64,000 bases of DNA from Planctomycetota bacterium. GTDB taxonomy: Bacteria; Planctomycetota; UBA1135; UBA2386. The notes below the pieces were generated by a model. It was not told the origin of the DNA and made no database searches. It worked only from the letters and a program-made list of their open reading frames with translations. This document shows, piece by piece, positions 61,143-64,000 of this stretch; within the stretch, counting starts at the first letter, position 1, and each line of letters opens with the position of its first letter. The DNA lies in NCBI GenBank assembly GCA_016716265.1, contig JADJWQ010000001.1, forward strand, positions 1,240,001 to 1,304,000, read 5' to 3'. The position numbers were made by a program, and so were the translations under genes.

Positions 61143-63164
61143 TCAGCGCGCCGCCAGCGCCCCGCGCACGTGTGCCGCGACCTGCTGCGCCAGCGCCTCG
61201 TAGCCAGCGGCCGCGAAGTGCACGTCGACCCGCGGCAGCAGCTCGGCCTGCCGTGGCGCGACCAGCCCGTAGAGGTCGTCGATCTCGACGCCGCTCTCCT
61301 CCATGACCCGCCGCGCGATCGCGTTGTAGCGTGCGGGATCGTCGACGTCGCGGTGCGGACGCACGCCGCCCGGCGGCACCGGCGTCGTGGTCGCGAAGAT
61401 CAGGGTCGCTCCGGTCCTCGCGAGCCGCTCGGCGATCTGCCGGAGCTGACGCTCGTAGATCTCGGGCTCCGCCTGGCGCGGGTCCGCGGGGTCGTTCGAG
61501 TTGCGCCCGGTCTGCGCATCCACGCGCTTCAGGTCGTGCAGCCCGAAGTTGAAGTGGATCACGTCCCAATGCCCGCCGCCGAGCGCGAGCCACCGCTCGA
61601 GGTGCTCGACGCCCCGCGTCGTGCCCGCGCAGTTCTCGGGCCGGCCGCGCTCGTCGGTCGGACGGACGACGACCGCCTCGTCCGCGAGCAGCTCCCTGAC
61701 CTTCGGCGTGTAGCCGATCGAGATCGAGTCGCCGAGGATCAGCACCCGGGGCTTCGCGACGTGGTCGGGGTTCGCGCGCGGCAGCAGCGCGCCGGCTCCC
61801 GCGAGGTGGGCGTCGAGCTCTCCCCGCAGCCGCGCGACGACGTCGGCGTGCGCGGTCGCCACGTCGCGCGTCTCGCCCAGGTCGTCCTCCAGGTCGTACA
61901 GCTCGAGCGCGGGCCCCTCCCAGCGCACGATCAGCTTCCACCTGCCATCGCGGACGACCGAGTACGGCGTCACATCGGGCCCACGATAGTGGGGGAAGTG
62001 CCAGAACAGCGGGCGTTCGATCCCGGTGCCGGCGCGCAGGTGTGGCACGAGCGACACGCCGTCGAACGAGCGCTCGGCAGGGAGCTCGATCCCGACCGCG
62101 TCGAGCACCGTCGGCAGCAGGTCGACGCTCGTGACCGGCTGCTCGGACACGCGCCCGGCCTCGACGACGCCGGGCCAGCGCACGATCCACGGCACGCGGA
62201 GTCCACCCTCGTACGGGTAGCCCTTGCCCGACCGCAGCGGCGCGTTGTCGGTCGGCCCGATCAACCCGCCGTTGTCCGACGTGAACACGACGAGCGTCCG
62301 CTCGGTCAGCGCGTGCTCCTCGAGCGCCGCGACGATCCGGCCGACCGCCTGGTCGACGCTCTCGACCATCGCAGCGTAGCGCGCGTTCGTCTGGTTGGTC
62401 GTCTGCTTCGCCGCGTAGCGTCCCGCGACCTCCGGCCTGGCCTGGATCGGCGTGTGGACGGCGTACGGCGCGTAGTAGAGGAAGAACGGCCGGTATCGGT
62501 TCCGCGCGATGAAGTCGACCGCCTCGTCCGCCTCACGGTCGGTGAGGTATTCACCGTCGCGCCGTGGCGGCAGCGTCGGAATACCCTCGGGCAGGCGCCG
62601 ATCCGAGTAGGGGTCGAAGTAGCTGGGTGGCTGGCCGAAGTCGCAGCCGCCGTGGTTCTCGTCGAAGCCCTGGTGCTCCGGATACCACGCGTCGTCGCCC
62701 AGGTGCCACTTCCCGACGTGGCAGGTCGTATAGCCGGCATCCTGCAGCAGCTCGGCGAGGGTCACCTCCTCGCGCTCCAGCCAATACGGATTCGGCGGGC
62801 ACAGCAGCGCACGCGCGGGCCCGCCGACGTAGTCGGTGGGACTCCGCTCGGGAGTTCCGATCCCGCCGCGCTGGAATCGCGCGCGGATCCAGTCGGTCAC
62901 GTGCGTGCGCGCCGGCGCACGCCCCGTCAGGATCGCGGCCCGCGTCGGCGAGCAGATCGCCGCCGCCGCGTAGCCGTTCGTGAACCGCACGCCAGCCGCC
63001 GCGAGCGCGTCGATGTGCGGCGTCTCGTAGAACCCGCTGCCCTGGCACGTCAGGTCGGTCCAGCCGAGGTCGTCGACGAGGATGACCACCACGTTGGGCC
63101 GCTGACCGATCGCGAGACCGACGAGCAGGCAGAGCACTGCGAGGACGCGGAGCATGGCGCGCAT
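61143..63164 (-). CDS. Sulfatase fused to an SGNH/GDSL hydrolase, exported
   Basis: A 673-residue exported two-enzyme fusion. Signal peptide MRAMLRVLAVLCLLVGLAIG. Residues ~22-455 are a formylglycine sulfatase: VILVDDLGWTD (metal Asp), ICSPTRAAILTGR with formylglycine site Cys71 (C-S-P-T-R), VGKWHLG, FTSDNGG and RVPWIVRWPG. Residues ~472-673 are an SGNH hydrolase: RVLILGDSISIGY with Ser480, a Gly block (RGRPENCAGTTRG), FNFGLHDLK with Asn539, and RVDVHFAAAGYEALA with the Asp647/His649 pair. Such a protein could remove a sulfate ester and an acyl ester (for example acetate) from the same glycan. ATG at 63164 or 63155. Divergent from the porin-like gene, with a 472-base region that holds a tandem repeat. 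Confidence 0.9.
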   Translation of the reverse strand: MRAMLRVLAVLCLLVGLAIGQRPNVVVILVDDLGWTDLTCQGSGFYETPHIDALAAAGVRFTNGYAAAAICSPTRAAILTGRAPARTHVTDWIRARFQRGGIGTPERSPTDYVGGPARALLCPPNPYWLEREEVTLAELLQDAGYTTCHVGKWHLGDDAWYPEHQGFDENHGGCDFGQPPSYFDPYSDRRLPEGIPTLPPRRDGEYLTDREADEAVDFIARNRYRPFFLYYAPYAVHTPIQARPEVAGRYAAKQTTNQTNARYAAMVESVDQAVGRIVAALEEHALTERTLVVFTSDNGGLIGPTDNAPLRSGKGYPYEGGLRVPWIVRWPGVVEAGRVSEQPVTSVDLLPTVLDAVGIELPAERSFDGVSLVPHLRAGTGIERPLFWHFPHYRGPDVTPYSVVRDGRWKLIVRWEGPALELYDLEDDLGETRDVATAHADVVARLRGELDAHLAGAGALLPRANPDHVAKPRVLILGDSISIGYTPKVRELLADEAVVVRPTDERGRPENCAGTTRGVEHLERWLALGGGHWDVIHFNFGLHDLKRVDAQTGRNSNDPADPRQAEPEIYERQLRQIAERLARTGATLIFATTTPVPPGGVRPHRDVDDPARYNAIARRVMEESGVEIDDLYGLVAPRQAELLPRVDVHFAAAGYEALAQQVAAHVRGALAAR

Positions 63165-63324
63165 GTTCGCGCACGCCGCCGCCGAGGTCACGCCGGCGGG
63201 CGCTGCACGCCGCGGGTGCGACGCACGGGCTCCCGATGTGCCGACGCTCGTTCCGAGCCGGGCACCACCGAAGCTCGCCGCCGTCGATGTCGCGGATGGG
63301 GAACCTCCGACCCGGACCAGCCGG

Positions 63325-63384
63325 GTGGGTCACCGGCGGCTGGGTCACGAGAGGGTGGGTCACGGGGAGCTGGGTCACGGGGAG
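63325..63384. repeat. 15-base tandem repeat, four copies
   Basis: Four consecutive 15-base units of the form (g/c)TGGGTCACnnnnnn: GTGGGTCACCGGCGG, CTGGGTCACGAGAGG, GTGGGTCACGGGGAG and CTGGGTCACGGGGAG, followed by a partial CTGGGC. The GGGTCAC core is exact in all four. The array is in the region between two divergent genes. It may hold protein-binding sites or be an unstable simple repeat. Confidence 0.75.
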
Positions 63385-63636
63385 CTGGGCCGCCCGCAAC
63401 CGAGCGGGCGATCGTCTGCGCATGGAATTCCCACCCGCTGTCGCGCAGCCCGCGCGAGCAACCGTCTGGAGCGCCGCAATCCATCGTTGAGACCGATGCG
63501 ACCGGCGCGGAGACTGGCACGCGTTCCAGGACTCCGCGGTCGTCGCGGCTGCGCTCCCCGCAGCCACGAGCGGTCGGGATCCCTCTCTCGACCGGAGCCC
63601 ACTCCGGCCCGCAACCTCGATCCACCGCCGTCGCCC

Positions 63637-64000
63637 ATGACCGATTCCGTCTCCCTCGTCGCTGGGCAGCGCATTGCGCTCGCGGCCCGGCTCCACCGCT
63701 CCCGCCGCTGGGCCCTGTCCGCCGCCCTCCTGGTCGCTCCCGCGCTGGCCCAGGAGCCCTCCGACCAGCAGGCAGACCTGCTGCGCCGGCTGGACATGCA
63801 GGAGGCGCGCATCCGCGAACTCGAGACCCGACTCGATGCGCCACCCGCAGCCGCGACCCAGCGCGGGCCCTTCGAGTTCACCTACGACGACGGCTACGTG
63901 CTCCGCTCTACCGACCCGGAACGATCGCCGTTCTCGCTGCGGATCAACGGCCGCATGCAGTTCCGCTACACCGGCTTCTCGCCCGACGACCGCACCTTCG
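63637..64000 (+). CDS. Phosphate-selective porin O/P-like outer-membrane protein (partial)
   Basis: The first 121 residues of a gene that runs off the right edge. A long basic leader leads to a hydrophobic stretch (RRWALSAALLVAPALAQEPS) with a cleavage site at ALAQ. Then comes a heptad-like coiled region (ADLLRRLDMQEARIRELETRLD), a Pro/Ala linker and FEFTYDDGYVLRSTDPERSPFSLRI-NGRMQFRYTGF, the typical first strands of the OprO/OprP family with the coiled N-terminus of trimeric porins. Such porins pass phosphate or other anions through the outer membrane; in planctomycetes and Bacteroidetes they may pass other solutes too. The ATG at 63637 is the best start. Divergent from the sulfatase-SGNH gene. 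Confidence 0.68.
   Translation, partial: MTDSVSLVAGQRIALAARLHRSRRWALSAALLVAPALAQEPSDQQADLLRRLDMQEARIRELETRLDAPPAAATQRGPFEFTYDDGYVLRSTDPERSPFSLRINGRMQFRYTGFSPDDRTF

Noticed and set aside
63236..63490. Short open frame coding for repeated Gly-Trp-Val-Thr
   Set aside because: The pattern is just the translation of the 15-base tandem repeat; no start site or signal supports a gene.

Overview
This 64 kb window is a very GC-rich (about 70% by eye) bacterial chromosome segment with dense coding on both strands. The gene set suggests a Gram-negative member of the Planctomycetota: formylglycine-type sulfatases, FG-GAP and LamG secreted proteins, Tat-exported Gfo/Idh/MocA oxidoreductases, a Hanks-type kinase, an FGE-fold secreted protein, Kdo synthesis, a porin and many lipoproteins. 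That assignment is inference from gene content. I saw no rRNA, tRNA, CRISPR array, insertion sequence or prophage. LAYOUT: 1-5164 holds a DprE1/DprE2-like oxidase-reductase pair, a lipoprotein, a frameshifted PpiC-type isomerase and an RdgC homologue that appears to be split into two overlapping genes. 5186-10162 (minus strand) is a propionyl-CoA module: methylmalonyl-CoA epimerase, carboxyltransferase, biotin carboxylase, biotin carrier protein and a coupled lipoprotein. 10467-20403 encodes secreted or surface proteins: two coupled exported proteins, a sulfatase, a 14-unit FG-GAP protein, a Dabb-domain lipoprotein and a LamG protein. 20455-25500 (minus strand) is an operon-like run: pseudouridine synthase (frameshifted), bifunctional sugar-phosphate aldolase/dehydrogenase, ABC ATPase and ABC-2 permease. 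25720-34751 holds an HD-GYP response regulator, an FGE-fold protein, sugar-nucleotide enzymes (RmlC-like, RmlD-like), a diacylglycerol-kinase-like protein, KdsA, a Ser/Thr kinase and a methyltransferase. 34782-44709 holds a serine hydrolase, a LamG protein, two propeller-like secreted proteins and a papain-like lipoprotein. 44758-53587 is a carbohydrate-degradation locus (GH127, Gfo/Idh oxidoreductase, Tat-exported unknown, GH106-like rhamnosidase). 54839-64000 holds a DUF4010 membrane protein, a beta-CASP ribonuclease-like enzyme, an unknown exported protein, a BNR-repeat propeller, a sulfatase-SGNH hydrolase fusion and the start of a phosphate-selective-porin-like gene. HOW IT FITS TOGETHER: the rhamnosidase, arabinofuranosidase, two sulfatases, esterase-like SGNH domain, aldolase/dehydrogenase and propionyl-CoA carboxylase module would suit growth on sulfated, rhamnose- and arabinose-containing polysaccharides, with lactaldehyde/propionate-type products feeding the propionyl-CoA route; this is inference. 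The most unusual patterns are a C-terminal domain that recurs at the ends of five otherwise unrelated secreted proteins, an ABC ATPase lacking the segment between Q-loop and signature, the split RdgC, and the sulfatase-SGNH fusion. Two genes carry single-base frameshifts, which may be sequencing errors.
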